Notes: a model not told the origin generated them from the letters alone. A stretch of DNA of 64,000 nt from Setophaga petechia (GCA_024362935.1 JANCRA010000006.1:32047924-32111923), one strand, 5' to 3'. Shown: positions 33,162-44,899, counted from the stretch's first letter. Numbers and translations: made by a program.

Positions 33162-35944
33162 TCAGTGTCCATTTGCAGAAGAATCATCAGAACGATCACT
33201 CTCATCTTCTGCATCCGAGTCATCACTCAATGATTCACCCGCCTGATGCCTTTCAGGTTGGTCACGGTTTCCATCCTGCTCGTCGGCTGGATTCTGCCTC
33301 TGCGGTCGCAGGTCAGGGCGAACACATTTCGAAGGTACCCAGCGTACCCCAGTATCTGTGGATACACAAGCATACCCGCGCCCCAAAGGGCTAAGGTCAT
33401 AGGGACCTTCCCACTGTTTGGTGACTAAATTCCGCACCCGAACTTTTGCCCGAGGCTGATGTGCCTCCTCCGCAGCCTGCAACGAGAGATAGTGATTCAA
33501 AATGACAGGGTTATCTGAGTTCTGCGGCACAGTGAGATGATTGATTGTGCACAAAGCTTTTGCCAACCGACTTTGCGGGGTTTCACCCTGCATTCCCCGT
33601 TTTTGTTTTTGAAGAACCCGCTTCAGAGTACCATGAGCGTGTTCTACAATAGCTTGACCAGTGGGAGAATGAGGGATACCAAACTTGTGTGAGACACCCC
33701 ACAACTGCAGGAACTGCCGCACGTTTTGCGATGCGTAAGCAGGACCATTGTCGGATTTCACAGCAGAAGGTGTGCCCAGAACGGCAAAGGCCTGCCTCCA
33801 GTGGGCGAGGACATCACAGGCCTTGTCCCCAGTGTGAGCCGAAGCCCTCATCGCAGAGGAGAACGTGTCCACCGTGACATGCACATACTTAAACCGGCCA
33901 AACTCGGCAATCTGGGTGACATCAGTCTGCCAAAGCTCCAAGGCCCTAAGGCCTCTGGGGTTTACCCCTGCTGGCAAAGGCGGAGCAAGTGCATGGCAGT
34001 CATCACACGACTCAACAATGTCACGAGCCTCAGTTGGCATCAGCTGAAACTGCTTCTGCAGGGTATGTGTGTTTTGGCAGGAAAACCCATGCAATGCCTC
34101 GGCCTGCGCGAGTGTATCAGGCTGAGGCGCCACCCATGCTGGGTTAGCCAACTTGTCAGCCCTCGCGTTACCTTCCACAATAAAGCCTGGCAAATCAGTG
34201 TGACTCCTCACATGTAGAACATAAAAGGGATGAACCCGGGCCTGAATGGCACACCACAAGGTCCTCAGCAAATGAAACAAGGCAGGATTACTGACGTCCT
34301 TCAAAACCAAATTACCCAATTGCTGTGCGGTATCAGCCACATAGGGGGAATCCGTGACCAAGTTGAAAGGTTCCTGGGAAAATTTCTCAAATGCCGTGAC
34401 AGCAGCCCTCAATTCAACCAATTGGGCTGACCCATCCTCATGGCCTTCCAGAACCTGCCACTCAGATCCATCCCTCCAGGTAACAATGGCCTTTCCTGTT
34501 TTTCCTGAACCGTCAGTGAGGACAGTGGGTCCTTGCACAGGTTCCTGACTATTTTTGGGCCACAAAGAAATTTGTGTGGATTTTGCCATATGCAGTAGCC
34601 TATGGCTAGGCAGATGATGAGTGATCTGCCCTGAAAAATTTTCCAGAGCACTCTGCAGGGACACACTGTTTGCAAAGCTCCAGTCAAAATCCTCCCATTG
34701 CACCAGGAGTATGATCTTTGCAGGATCCGCACCCATCAATTGCAAACACCATTGCCGGCATTTGACTATCAAGCGAGCAATCAGCTCAAACAATGCAGTT
34801 GCCATCTTCTGCGGCTGATGGGGCAGGAAAACCCATTCCAGAATGTGCAAGGAATCAGACCATTTGTCTCTCCATTGGCCAATGATGCCCGTGGGATGCG
34901 AATCCAGAGTGGTGATGAATGCAGTGACATCAACGGAGGGATCAATGCGATAACCTTGGCAAGCCAAAACAGCTTGCTGAACCACCTCCAACACCTCACG
35001 TGCCTCAGGGGTCAGTGTGCGAGGTGACTTCAAATCAGAGTCTCCTTTCAACAAATCATACAGGGGAGACAGCTGTGCGTCAGTTAGTCCCAAGTATGGA
35101 CATAACCAAGTGATGACACCTACCAATTTCTGAACATCATTCAGTGTCTTCACAGAATGCACAAATTGCACCTCCTGGTGACGGATTGTCCGTTCCAGAA
35201 TGTTGACCCCCAAGTACTTCCAAGGTGGTTGTTGTTGCACCTTTTCTGGAGCCACCTGCAGTCCATGAGCATGCAAAACATCGAGCAACCGAGGCTGAAT
35301 CCTCAGCAGCTCATCCTGGGTGGATGTGGCCACCAAAATGTCGTCCATATAATGATACAAACGTGCATCAGGAAACTGCTTGCGAACTCCAGACAGGTAT
35401 GGGCCACATACCACTGGCATATGGCAGGAGAATTGCGCATTCCCTGAGGCAATGTCCTCCATTGATATCTCTGTGTGGGCTCAGCCTCGTTAATCGCTGG
35501 CACCAAGAAGGCAAACTCCGGTCTGTCATCGGGATGCAAAGGAATCGTAAAGAAACAATCCTTCAGATCCACAATGAGGACCGGCCAGTCTGCGGGAAGC
35601 ATGGTAGGCGATGGCATGCCCGCCTGCAATGTCCCCATGCTTTCCATCACAGCATTAACCTTTCGGAGGTCTTGCAACAACCTCCATTTCCCAGATTTCT
35701 TTTTGATGCAGAAGACAGGAGTGTTCCAGGGACTGCAAGTAGGCTCCAGATGACCCTGGTCCAACTGCTCCTGCACCAGATTCCGAAGAGTGTCGTATTT
35801 ATCTTGAGGGAGGGGCCACTGCTTCTTCCAGACAGGTTTGTCCACCAGCCACGGTATAGGAGGCGTAGGACACTCTGTGCCCTTCATTGCAGTAGCCCCC
35901 ATCAAAAATACGTCCCAATGCACACCCCCAGACAGACAGAACAT
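33162..35944 (-). pseudogene. pol: Element B pol: reverse transcriptase, RNase H, integrase, one frameshift
   Basis: The N-terminal part of reverse transcriptase is open from 35944 to about 35430 (VDLKDCFFTIPLHPDD, TLPQGMRNSPAICQ). The rest continues in another frame from about 35440 to 33162 and is open for over 750 codons. This part has the YMDD catalytic motif, RNase H (LTDGSGKTGKA, LVELRAAV, TDSPYVAD, NARADKL) and integrase with D, D, E in WQTDVTQ, KSDNGPAYAS and PTGQAIVEHAH. It ends in an acidic tail. A single frame change near 35430-35445, just before YMDD, is the visible lesion. Integrase shares its order and wording with element A. Confidence 0.9.
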
Positions 35945-36581
35945 CCCTCCCCCAGAGGTTGGCAGGAGTAGAAGTAATATGAGGCCTAACCCAGGCCGTC
36001 TGTCCCTCTGGGTTCGTGACCAGCACAGGCTGCTGGCTCACGTAGCATTGCGCCGTCCCTCCCAGGCCTCGACAGACGTCCCCACTGGATCCAAGGGCCA
36101 CTCCAGGGGCCAGGCAGCTAGGGAGAGAACCGTGACGTCAGCACCGCTGTCGAGAAGCCCGCGAGGGGGATTTCCGACGGTGCCACACCAGGAACAGAGA
36201 GAGTACGCAGCACCTTGGGATGGTCCTTGGTCAGGACGGCAGTCCAGTGAACTTGAGGCGGCCCAGTGGATCCAAAGCCACCAGCTCCACGCGACTGGTC
36301 AGCTGTCCTGCGAACAGAGGACTTAAAAGGCACAAATTGAGCGAGCCGCATCCCTTTCGGGATCGTGACGGGGGGGTGGGTGTGGAGACCATGGCACAAA
36401 TCTGCCTTGTGAAATCCGCATCAATGAGCCCCAGGTGAACAATGATGCCCTGAAGGGTGGCACTGGACCTCCCCATAAGGGGAGCACTCATGCCCCCACC
36501 CAAGGGGCCAAAGGCATCCAGGGGAACCTTGTGTATCTCAGAAGATTCTAAGACAACTCTTGCTGCGGTGCAGACATCCAC
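35799..36581 (-). pseudogene. pro: Element B dUTPase-protease, frameshifted
   Basis: Reading leftward: the dUTPase core with GRSSATLQGIIVHLGLIDAD, then IPKGMRLAQFVPF, then the glycine-rich C-terminal motif RGAGGFGSTG. These are the diagnostic motifs of dUTPase fused upstream of protease in betaretroviruses. The aspartic protease follows, with LLDSGADVTVLS encoded near 36120-36160 and a C-terminal NLWGRDVLS near 35950. The parts lie in three frames; one change lies at the run of seven G near 36370. Enzymes of this class remove dUTP and process Gag-Pol; this copy cannot make an intact fusion. Confidence 0.85.
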
Positions 36582-38331
36582 ACCTGCTGATCCGCGGGTG
36601 CTGGCTGCAAGCCGGCAAAGGAGACCTCCATCGGCTCCGGGGTCTGGAGAGAAGCTTGTGTCTGCACGCGCCCCTCCTGCGCGCTCCGCTTGACGTTTCC
36701 CGAGCCTGGCAAAGCCTGGCCGTTAACGTGAACAGTCGCCTTGAAAACACTGGACATGTGATTCGGCCTACCACACCGACCGCACAAGAACATGGGGAAT
36801 TTGACCTTCTGCGCTTTCTTCCCTCGCTTCTTGCCAGCCTGCGCAGTCCCCTGCTGTGGCCGCTTGCCCTGCGGAACTGCCCAAACCGGCTGCACAGTGG
36901 CAGCCACAGCGGCCAACTTCCGACCCGGGGGAACGATGTCTGCACAGGTCTCTGCCATCTCAGAGATAGTAGGGACACCAGGCAGAGCCACTCTGACCTT
37001 CCTACAAGCAGCATTGCAATTACAACTTACAAGGTTTGCAATTGTAACGCTCCTAGCCAGAGGATCAGGTACCTGCCTCTCCACGGATGCAATCAGCCTT
37101 GATGCAAATGCCATGAAAGGCTCATCATCCTCCTGGACAATGGTCGCAAATGGCTGCTTCGGAGCAGCCATCTCCAGGGTCTGGACAATTGCTGCCATGC
37201 CCAGCGTGTGGCACTGGTCAAGCACAAGGGGATCAAATACAACCTGCCCCTGAACATTCTCAGAACGCCCTGTCCCCATCAGCATGTCAGCAACAACCTC
37301 ACGCCTGGGGTCCTGCTGCGCCAGTGCAGCATTCTGCACCACCACTTGGGCCGCCAAACGAGCCCACTTGGTCGCAAAAACACCAAATTGCACAGGGTCA
37401 AAAAGAGAATGTACCACACGACGGAGATCGTGAGGTGCCAGCACATCCGTAGCAATCCTCCGGAGAGTCTGCATAACCTCAGCAGACCCCAAACCATGCT
37501 GAGCAGCTGCTTCAGGAGTTCCTTCTCCAGCTTATATATAAGGGATTCATGGGTGTTATGAGCAACGGCCCTGATCACAGGGAAAGCCTGGGGACCACCT
37601 GGCAAAGCCACCGCACCTGCTGTGTCTCGGCCCTTGGGCCCCACGGGGACAAGAAGGGATGATTGACTGGGCGCCAGGTCAACACCACTCGTCCCTATGC
37701 CGCCTGCAGCACCGGCAGAGCCACAGGAGCCCACTCCGCGACCCTGTAGATGCCGTGAGGAGACAGGATCATTCATCTTGTCGGTCTTGGTTTTGGCCTC
37801 TCACCAGAAGCGCTCGGGGTGCTTCGGGCGCACAGTCACCTGGCACGCAGGAAGCGTCCAATGATTTGATGAGAAAGCGCCATGTTCCCGGGCACCCACC
37901 GGCCTCCCACTGGCCGTGTCAGCAGTTGCGCTAAAGGTAAATACCTCAGCGCCCTGCCGTGCCGCAGCTCTGGCCGGAGGCACCTTGGTGAACGCAGGTG
38001 CCGGCACGGCCCGCAAATCCGGCGCGGGCTGGGACGTGACCGGCGCGGGGGCCCCAGCCCCCGACACGGGAGAGGAGCGGGATGCCGAGAGAGGCGCGGC
38101 CCGTGGAGCCGCATCACTGCGGGGCGGCACAAAGGAGCCAGGCAAGCCCCCTATGAGAGCCTGTCCCGAGCCGCTAGACTCCACAGCGGGCACCGCCCCC
38201 ACCGAGCGGAGAGGGGCTGGCTGCCCGCCGACCGGAGCAGGGATGGACGGAGCAGCGACGGAGCCCCGCCCCCGGCTGCCTTCGCCGACTGCGCATGCCC
38301 AGCCTAGGCTGCAATACACTGCAGCGGTCAC
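36548..38331 (-). pseudogene. gag: Element B gag: proline-rich matrix, capsid, nucleocapsid
   Basis: From 38331 leftward a Pro/Ala-rich matrix-like region, then a capsid start (PQAFPVIRA) near 37580, then the main capsid and nucleocapsid frame 37492-36548. The capsid has a major-homology-region-like segment (QEDDEPFMAFASRLI). The nucleocapsid has a basic stretch and one zinc knuckle, CGRCGRPNHMSSVF, in which the last Cys of CX2CX4HX4C is Phe. Frames change near 37790 and 37495. Gag would form the particle shell; this copy is broken. Confidence 0.8.
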
Positions 38332-38335
38332 CAGA

Positions 38336-38627
38336 TGTCGCTATAGGACACGAAAGAACACAAGCGCACCACCGCTCTCAAGGTGAAAGGAAAAAGGGCG
38401 TTTATTTTTCTGACTCCAATATTTATACTTTTACAAAAGTGACAGCGGATTGTAGGGTGACAGTGACACCTCTCCAATGACACTGGTTAAACCAACAGTC
38501 CATCAACTCTCTCCTCCACCAAAGGAATGCAAAACAATAAGTTATTTACAAAAAAGTCCGTGAGAAAGTTCCCTACAAGAATGTCAACATCAGAAGGCTT
38601 AGAAAATCTTAAAAAACCAGGGTGACA
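38336..38627 (-). repeat. Element B 5' LTR, 292 bp
   Basis: Partner of 32793-33085 with the same ends. On the minus strand it is followed after two bases by TGGTGACC (38326-38333), an exact match to the first eight bases of the tRNA-Trp primer site used by alpharetroviruses. The rest of the 18-base site does not match well, so the primer assignment is tentative. Confidence 0.88.
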
Positions 38628-39380
38628 CAGCCTTACCTTCTTTTGGGAAGTGTCCTCCGGAGCTGTGCCCAGGCTGGTCTGGAGCTGGGAGCAGCCCTGC
38701 CCCACCCAGCCCCTCTCAGCAGCAGCCCCTGCCCTGCTCAGGGTGGCTCCTTCCCCCAAGAGCTTCTCCCCAGCGCTGGGAGCAGCTCCCCGGGCCGGCT
38801 GAGAGCTGTCCCTGGCAGGCAGCAGAGTCCCTGCCCCAGCACAGCGCCCTGGGCTGCAGGACCCTGCTCTGCAGGACAGCCCTGGGCACCCCTGGCTGCA
38901 GCCCCGGCTGCTCAGCCCTGCAGCAGAGCCGGGCAACAGGAGCTGCCTTGGGCTGTGCCTGAGCTGGGGCAGCAGGGAAAGCCAGCCCTGCCCTAGGGCC
39001 ACAGCCCTGCCCTGCAGCAGCTCTGAGAGTCCTCCTGAAAGGTCCTAAAAGCTGTGGGATGTGCCAGCTCCAGGAGATCCCGGCAGGAACTGCAGCTTCT
39101 CTTCCCACAGCCAGGGAATGACAGTTTCAAACCTGGGATGATTTCTGCTCTAGTGAGCCCTGAGTGAGCTCTGCCCTGTGCTCCCAGCCCAGGCTGAGTT
39201 TAACCCCTCTGTGCCTCTGTGCTGTGCCCGGGGTGGCTGCAGGCAGTGCCCCAGCCCTGCTGGGCTGTGCACAGGAGCTGCTCCTGCCCAGAGCTGTCTC
39301 TCTGCAGCGCTGCCCTTGCCAGGAGCTGCCTCTGGGCCAGGAGCCTCGGTGCAGGTTTTTCAAAGGACTTTGGGTTTGGC
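38628..39380. other. GC-rich segment between elements B and C, no gene seen
   Basis: G/C-rich sequence with many CAGCCC/CTGCAG words and long frames on both strands that look compositional. Its relation to the flanking proviruses is unclear; it may be host DNA trapped by rearrangement or an old non-coding 3' part of element C. Confidence 0.35.
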
Positions 39381-39384
39381 TTTT

Positions 39385-39800
39385 GCCTTGGAGTCTCTGA
39401 GAGGTTTGTGCAATCATGGCCTCCAATCATCTGCTTTATTCAGTCCCTGGAGAGACTTTGTCAGTAACAACACTCAGTGGGGCTCATTAATACTCAGTTA
39501 TTTTAAGGCACTTTGTGTTTCCCTTTTGATACAGACTCTGTGAGAGGTTTGTGCAATCTTGGCCCCAATTATCTGCTTTAATGAGTCCCTTGAGAGTTTT
39601 GTACTGACACTCAAGGGGGATCATTAATGCCTTGAGATACTCAAAGTTTTTAAGGTGCTTCATGGATTTAATAAAACTTTTAGGTACTTTCAAGGATTTT
39701 CCTTCACACACTGAGTCTCTGAGAGGTTTTTGTGCCATCCTGGCTTCCAGTTCTCTCATCCAAGGAGTCCATGAGGAGCCTGTGTTGGGTATCTCCCTCC
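39385..39800 (-). repeat. Degenerate ~140-180-bp tandem repeat, three copies
   Basis: GAGAGGTTTGTGCAATC and variants occur near 39397, 39539 and 39722, each followed by TGGCC and then ATCTGCTTTA-like and AGTCCCTGGAGAG-like phrases, with GGATCATTAAT in the first two. The array lies just downstream of the env of element C. Confidence 0.65.
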
Positions 39801-39921
39801 TTTCTCTTTTACAACAAAGATGGAACTGAAAGAATTTTAAAAGACCTTCTAAAAGCATCCAAACACACATGGGACAATTAACAATACAACAACAACCACT
39901 AAGAGAATTAATAGTCCTGTT

Positions 39922-41481
39922 TTAGCTGGATATCATCCAACTCTTTAGTCCCTTGGATTGGAAGAGTTTATTGAACCAGTCTTTGTTTTCCACTTGAAGC
40001 TTCTTGAACCCTTCCTTCAGTACCTGAATGCTCTTGTGGATTGACTCGCTGTGGCTGGAGAGCTTCATGCAACACATGCCCTCAGAGTCTACACAGCCAT
40101 GCCCGTGTGCCCAGAGTAAAAACTCTATCACTGTTCTGCAAGGTGGCATGTCTGATGGTCTCTGTGTCTGAGAGCAGGCCACCCAATGTGAGGGAGGTAG
40201 CATTGGTTTGCTTACTTAACAGGCACCCAAGACGGTCTCATTGTCCTAAAGCTTTAGCTGCAGCCACCCAAGGTAGTAACATGGAGGCTGCTATTTTCTT
40301 GTTTTTACTCCAACAGATGACATTATTTCATGCAATCATATTCAAAGTAGTATGTAGATCTTTTTGCACTGTTTCTCTGGCCATTAATCATTTTGGTGTT
40401 GGGTGCCAGCAAGGTAAGCCTCCCCAAGCTACAATGTCCGCCTTCAATGTGTGCAGGGACACCAGGCCATGCTCTATCCCTGCAAATAAGAAACACACCC
40501 TGCAGCAACTGGAGTGGGTAGCTGCTGGACCAAGAAATTATGGAAGAAATGTAATTACACCATCTGGTCTGTTTTTTGTAAGTGGGATGGGATAGGGAGA
40601 TGTCTCTCCTGATAGTTTCTTTTTCTCTTGTAATTTTGTGTCTTTCACCCTCTTCCCATCTCAGACGGTAATAAAATGTTACACAAAAGTCCATTTTTAT
40701 ACAGCTGAGAATTTCTACCCCCTGAGTTCGAGTGGTGCATGCAGGAGCTTCTGGCTCCAGCAGTCCCAAGCATCGACAGGGCTGCACTTCTTTGCTGTCA
40801 GGATTGTCACCTCGCATCCTGCAGATGGCATCCTCAGTTATTGGCCAGACATCTGTAGGCAACCCCACTGGGCAGGTGGAGAAGGGGTCGTCAGGGCTAG
40901 CCACAGACAGGCACAGGGTGTCTTGTTTCATGGCTTTTGCTAGAGTGATCCATACCTTGTGCTTTGTGTTTTTAGGGTTATCCATCCACTCAGGAGGAGC
41001 ATGGTTGCAAACAGGCTGAGGAATGGGAGTAGAAGCTTCTTATGTGTCATCTTCAAAAGAATTGTCTAGTCCAGGTGTTAAATGCTAAACAGAACAGGCC
41101 TATCAGCAACACCAGCCACTGTATGATATCATTGATATTTAGAGTGGATCTGAACCCTTCCAAAACTGGTGGGGCGGACCCAAAAAGATGGTTAAAGGGT
41201 TGGGAGAAGATTTCGCCCGGTGTCATTTCATTACAGCAGGTGTCATTATTTAAGTAACCCCAAAAACATACAGTTAGTGTGTGATAGCTGTGAATCCATG
41301 TGCCTGCTTTCCAGAGGAAGCTAAAAATCCATGAATCCCTCACCTTATTCACCCATAAAACAAGCCAGATAACAGACACAATAGCCTTGGTTACAGGACC
41401 CATGTTCAGATAAGGGCCTACAAATGGGAGAAATACAGCCACGATCACGTGCCACCCAAACCAGGGCAAGCTGGACCACAT
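39922..41481 (-). pseudogene. env: Element C env, broken
   Basis: An Env start at 41481 gives a frame with long hydrophobic leader-like segments to 41053. A surface-subunit frame follows at 40985-40323, then the membrane subunit at 40203-39922 with CX6CC (CVDSEGMCC) and SHSESIHKSIQVLKEG. The CX6CC region and the following helix are close to those of element A, so both env genes belong to one lineage. Frame breaks near 41020 and 40260 prevent a full Env. The membrane anchor is not visible before the repeat at 39.8 kb. No gag or pol lies between this env and the primer-binding site. Confidence 0.75.
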
Positions 41482-41575
41482 GGTGTCACTTCATGAGGTT
41501 TCTATAGTGGCACACACACACAAAAAATTAGATTACTCAAGAACTGTTATTCCCTTTTGGTTTCTGTGCCCTCGA

Positions 41576-41593
41576 GGCCCACATTGGGCGCCA
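41576..41593 (-). promoter_or_regulatory. Primer-binding site, tRNA-Lys type (element C)
   Basis: The minus strand reads TGGCGCCCAATGTGGGCC, which matches 16 of 18 bases of the site complementary to the 3' end of tRNA-Lys-1,2. It lies five bases beyond the CA end of the LTR, as expected. Confidence 0.8.
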
Positions 41594-41598
41594 AAATC

Positions 41599-42602
41599 TG
41601 TCTTGGTTTGGAAAGACAGGAGTCTGCTAAGGAAGGCAGGAGCCTCCCCTGAAATGGAGAATGTAAACCCTTCCCACCTCCCCGAATTGCTGTAAATTTT
41701 AAATTAAGGGGGTTCTCAGGCTTTTTCCGGCTCCCAAAAATATGGGAGCAGGAAAAAACAGTCCTTTAATAGGGAAGGAAAAAAATAAAAGGATAAAATC
41801 AACAATGCAGTACACTAGAACAACACTGACAGAGTCAGAACCCAACCTGACACCCTGTGGGGTGTTGGTAGCAGTCCAATTGGAAATGTGGCTGCAGTCC
41901 TGGAGTGTCAGGTGTGGTTCTGTTGGAGCAAGGGGGTCGTGTAGAGAAGGATGTATTCTTCCTCCGAAGATCCAGTGGAAGAAGAGACAGCTGCTGTTCC
42001 TCCGGGGAAGCCAGTGGAGAAAGCCGTGCCGTGTTTCAAAATCCTCTGGATTCTATCTGGGTAGCAATGCCTGGCTCCTCCCTCTGGGCGGAGCATCTCA
42101 CAATGGGATGTTACAGTTCTTATCAGTCATGCACTGACATTCAATAGTCTGTTATCAGCAGATGTCCCCTCCTGAGGGAGGTGTGAGTGTGGTCACTCAA
42201 AGAGAGAGATAAAGCAAACTGCCCACTTGACAAAAGATAATCTGCCATACAGATGGTAATTGAAAACATCTTGCATTGCAATCTTCAACAACGGTACAAC
42301 TTACTTGAAAAGTTTTTTGACCAATCACACAAAGTAAAAGCATATTGACAGTAGCTCTATCCAACCACTGTAAGCACACGTACCTTTGGTTAAACACTGC
42401 TTGCTTATTTCAAATACAATACCTGCTTGTAAGCCTTAAAACACAATGCACAGAGCTCCCTTATAAAGCTTAGAACTTCCTCATATCTTGCTAGATATAC
42501 TCTTCTGTAGCTTAGGGAGTTATTCTAGCCAAGTGTTAATACACAGACCATTTCTCTATTTGTCCTTACTTTTCTACTTCTTATATAACTTTTCTGCTGA
42601 CA
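41599..42602 (-). mobile_element. Element C 5' LTR
   Basis: The left end TGTCTTGGTTTGGAAAGACA is fixed by the neighbouring primer-binding site. The right end is less certain; CTGCTGACA at 42602 is proposed because the related block at 13837-14287 ends in the similar CTGCTTTAGCA. The part 42322-42450 is shared with that block. The LTR is long for this class (about 1 kb if the end is right). Confidence 0.65.
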
Positions 42603-44476
42603 AATCTTATGGCTACTGCTTAGCTCTAATCATAGCAGATTAGTAGACGACCTGAGTCCCAAGTGCAAAATAAGCCTTCAAATGTCATGTATTATTCAAA
42701 GCATGAGATATTTCAAGTATGAAAATATATAATTAGCTGCTTCTCTAACAAAAAGAGTTTCCTATCTTATGAGCCGGAGATGACTTAAACAATTTAGAAG
42801 TGATTTAAAAACCCCTTGGGGTGATTTCAACAGAACTCTCCACAGCTCTCCCACAGCTCTCTGAAATATAGAAATAGTATTTAATCTGTGCAGCCATTTG
42901 TAAAGAAGAAAATAATTTCTTGTGCCCAAGAAACAAAAATTCATTTGTTCATTATTCAGAAAAGTCATCCTAATTTTACAGAACAATGAAAGTAAAATCG
43001 GAACAATATGCTTCTATTTACAATGGAATTTTTATAAATCCTTTCTCTGCTAAGTCTTATTTGATGGGATTTTTTAGCTCTTCTTCCACCTGTACTTTCA
43101 GAATGCAGTCTGCTCAGAATAGTTAGTGACTTTCTGCTAAGCTGTGCAACCACAGAGCATTGACAACGGCCTGTGTGAAATCCAGTATGAAGTGACTTGT
43201 GAAAGTCAATTAGAATTCAGTATTTGGTTAGAGATTCTTATGCACACAACATTTAGACACCTCGCCAGTCAGATTGTCTCAACACGGATGTGTGTAGATT
43301 TATTTTACCCGCAATTTCTTTCTTTACCTTATCACAGAATGAGATCCCTACCAACTCAGGGACAAATTAAACCCATTGCCCTTCAGCACTAGGGGTATTC
43401 AGCCCTCTGCTGTCATTTTTAGTAGCCTGCTGATATCCTGTGTGTAGATAATTGTATTCCAATGTGCCATAAACCCATTGCAAAAGTAGTGTAAACCCAT
43501 CTCAGTACTTGTTTCCCTTCTTCCTAAGGAATGAAAATTGAATCCTCCACCCCTCCTTGCAGTCCTTTGACATAGACTACAACTACTCCTTGTCACATCT
43601 TATGGGCACACTAGTGTGACACGGCTGGCACAGGTTCCAGCAGTGCAAACAGAAAGTGCATAGGGACTTTTGTTGTCGGCTAAGTAAATTACTGTGGCTG
43701 TCATGACGTAGATTACACACACACACACATACACACACACCAAAAGAAAAAAAAAAAAAAACAAACCAAAAAAAAGAAAACCAAGAAAAACCCCCAAAAC
43801 AATCTAAGAAGAGATTCTAGATTTCCATAGATCAGAAAAACAAGAAACCCTAACAAACAAATGTAAAAAAAGAAGATAAATTGAAACTTCTAGTTATCAA
43901 GAGATCAGGAAAATTTAAAAAGCAAACAACACAACAAATCAATCCAGGTACACCTTTGCAGGATTCCTGCCTGAGAACCTGTGAGACTCTATGTTCTCAG
44001 GTTAGTCAAGACTTCTCTTATTTTCTAGACTGCTCTGTGAGCCACTGCTGTGTTTCCCTATTCTCCACTTCTCTCTTCCCAGCGTTTCCCTGTAGTGTGG
44101 CAGAAGAAATTGCAGCATGCCTTGATGTCATCCCGCGTACTACTCAGCTCTCTTTTGCTTCTCTGTTTTGGAAAGGGAAGCGCAGTGCTTCTCACCACTG
44201 TGGCAAAGCCGAATCAGACGGAGAACCCTGAACGCACAGCTCATGTGAGGGCAGCCCGGGAGCCGCAGCCACAGGCTGGAGAAGCCCCCTGCCCCCCGTG
44301 CTGGGGCTGGCAGCTGTGGCCCTGCCCGGCCCCGCAGCCGGGCCCGCCAGCCTGCGCCCCGCACGCCGCTCCCTGCCCCGGGCCGTGCGGGCCGGCTCGG
44401 CCGCTGCTGGGCGCAGGCAGCGCCCGGCCGAGGGGCAGAGCCCGCGCCGAGCCTTCCCTGCCGGCGCTCCCCGCAG
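42603..44476. other. No gene seen; CA and A-rich simple repeats
   Basis: AT-rich DNA. A (CA)n stretch at 43711-43740 runs into an A-rich tract to about 43880. From 44250 the DNA becomes GC-rich ahead of the maestro-type exons. Confidence 0.5.
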
Positions 44477-44579
44477 CTGCTGCAGGACGAGAGCCGAGCG
44501 GCCGAGCACCTGCGCTGGGCCCTGCCGCACCTGCAGAGCCCACAGAGGCCCCTGCGACAGGCGGCCGTCAGGCTGATGG
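44477..44579 (+). CDS. Maestro-type HEAT-repeat exon 1 (fragment)
   Basis: Bounded by an acceptor CTCCCCGCAG and a donor GGTGAGCC. It encodes LLQDESRAAEHLRWALPHLQ and then SPQRPLRQAAVRLMG, helical repeats that match the maestro heat-like repeat (MROH) family as I know it. The phase at its end agrees with the next exon. MROH-like genes are multicopy in songbirds. Whether this copy is whole is unknown, since only two exons are recognisable. Confidence 0.55.
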
Positions 44580-44838
44580 GTGAGCCCCGAGCCCAGCGCC
44601 CCTCCCTGCCCCCGGTCCGGCCGCTGCCCCGGCTCCAGCGGGAGCCGCGCCCGGGCCGCTGCAGCCCCGCCCGCCCTCGGCGCTGCCGCCGCCCTCCCGC
44701 AGCCGAGCCCTCGGGCGGCAGCGTGCGGCAGGGCCGGCAGGAGCCCTGCCCGGGCAGGAGGGCGTGCGGCCGCAGGGTGGCAGCGCCCGTGTCGGGCAGC
44801 TGTGCCGCCTGGCGCCGCCACGGGCTCTGTCCTGCCAG

Positions 44839-44895
44839 GGCTGGCCGGAGTGCTCATGGTGGGGCAGAAGAAGGAGCTCCAGGTCCTCAGTCAGG
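44839..44895 (+). CDS. Maestro-type HEAT-repeat exon 2 (fragment)
   Basis: After the acceptor CTGTCCTGCCAG the exon encodes GLAGVLMVGQKKELQVLSQ and ends at a GTGAGT donor at 44896. Joined to the previous exon the frame gives the typical RLMGLAGVLM helix turn. Further exons are not clear; a possible terminal segment is near 45250-45350, and AATAAA at 45554-45559 could end the transcript. Confidence 0.5.
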
Positions 44896-44899
44896 GTGA

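Larger units (their letters stand above)
32793..38627 (-). mobile_element. Element B: env-less betaretrovirus-like provirus
   Basis: A 5.8-kb element with an LTR at each end (32793-33085 and 38336-38627) and gag, dUTPase-protease and pol between, all on the minus strand. No env lies between the end of pol (33162) and the 3' LTR, so it resembles intracellular, IAP-like elements in gene content. The left flank is the integrase of element A, but the right flank is unrelated and the flanking six bases do not match (TAACAC and CAGCCT). This points to later rearrangement or recombination between copies. All genes carry at least one frameshift. Confidence 0.85.

Noticed and set aside
35225..35971. 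248-codon plus-strand frame
   Set aside because: Antisense shadow of the reverse transcriptase of element B; its content follows from the coding strand.
41576..41593. tRNA-Lys or tRNA-His gene
   Set aside because: Only 18 bases complementary to tRNA 3' ends beside LTRs; these are retroviral primer-binding sites.
44192..44857. 221-codon minus frame rich in Ala, Gly and Arg
   Set aside because: Antisense of the GC-rich maestro-type region; no domain.
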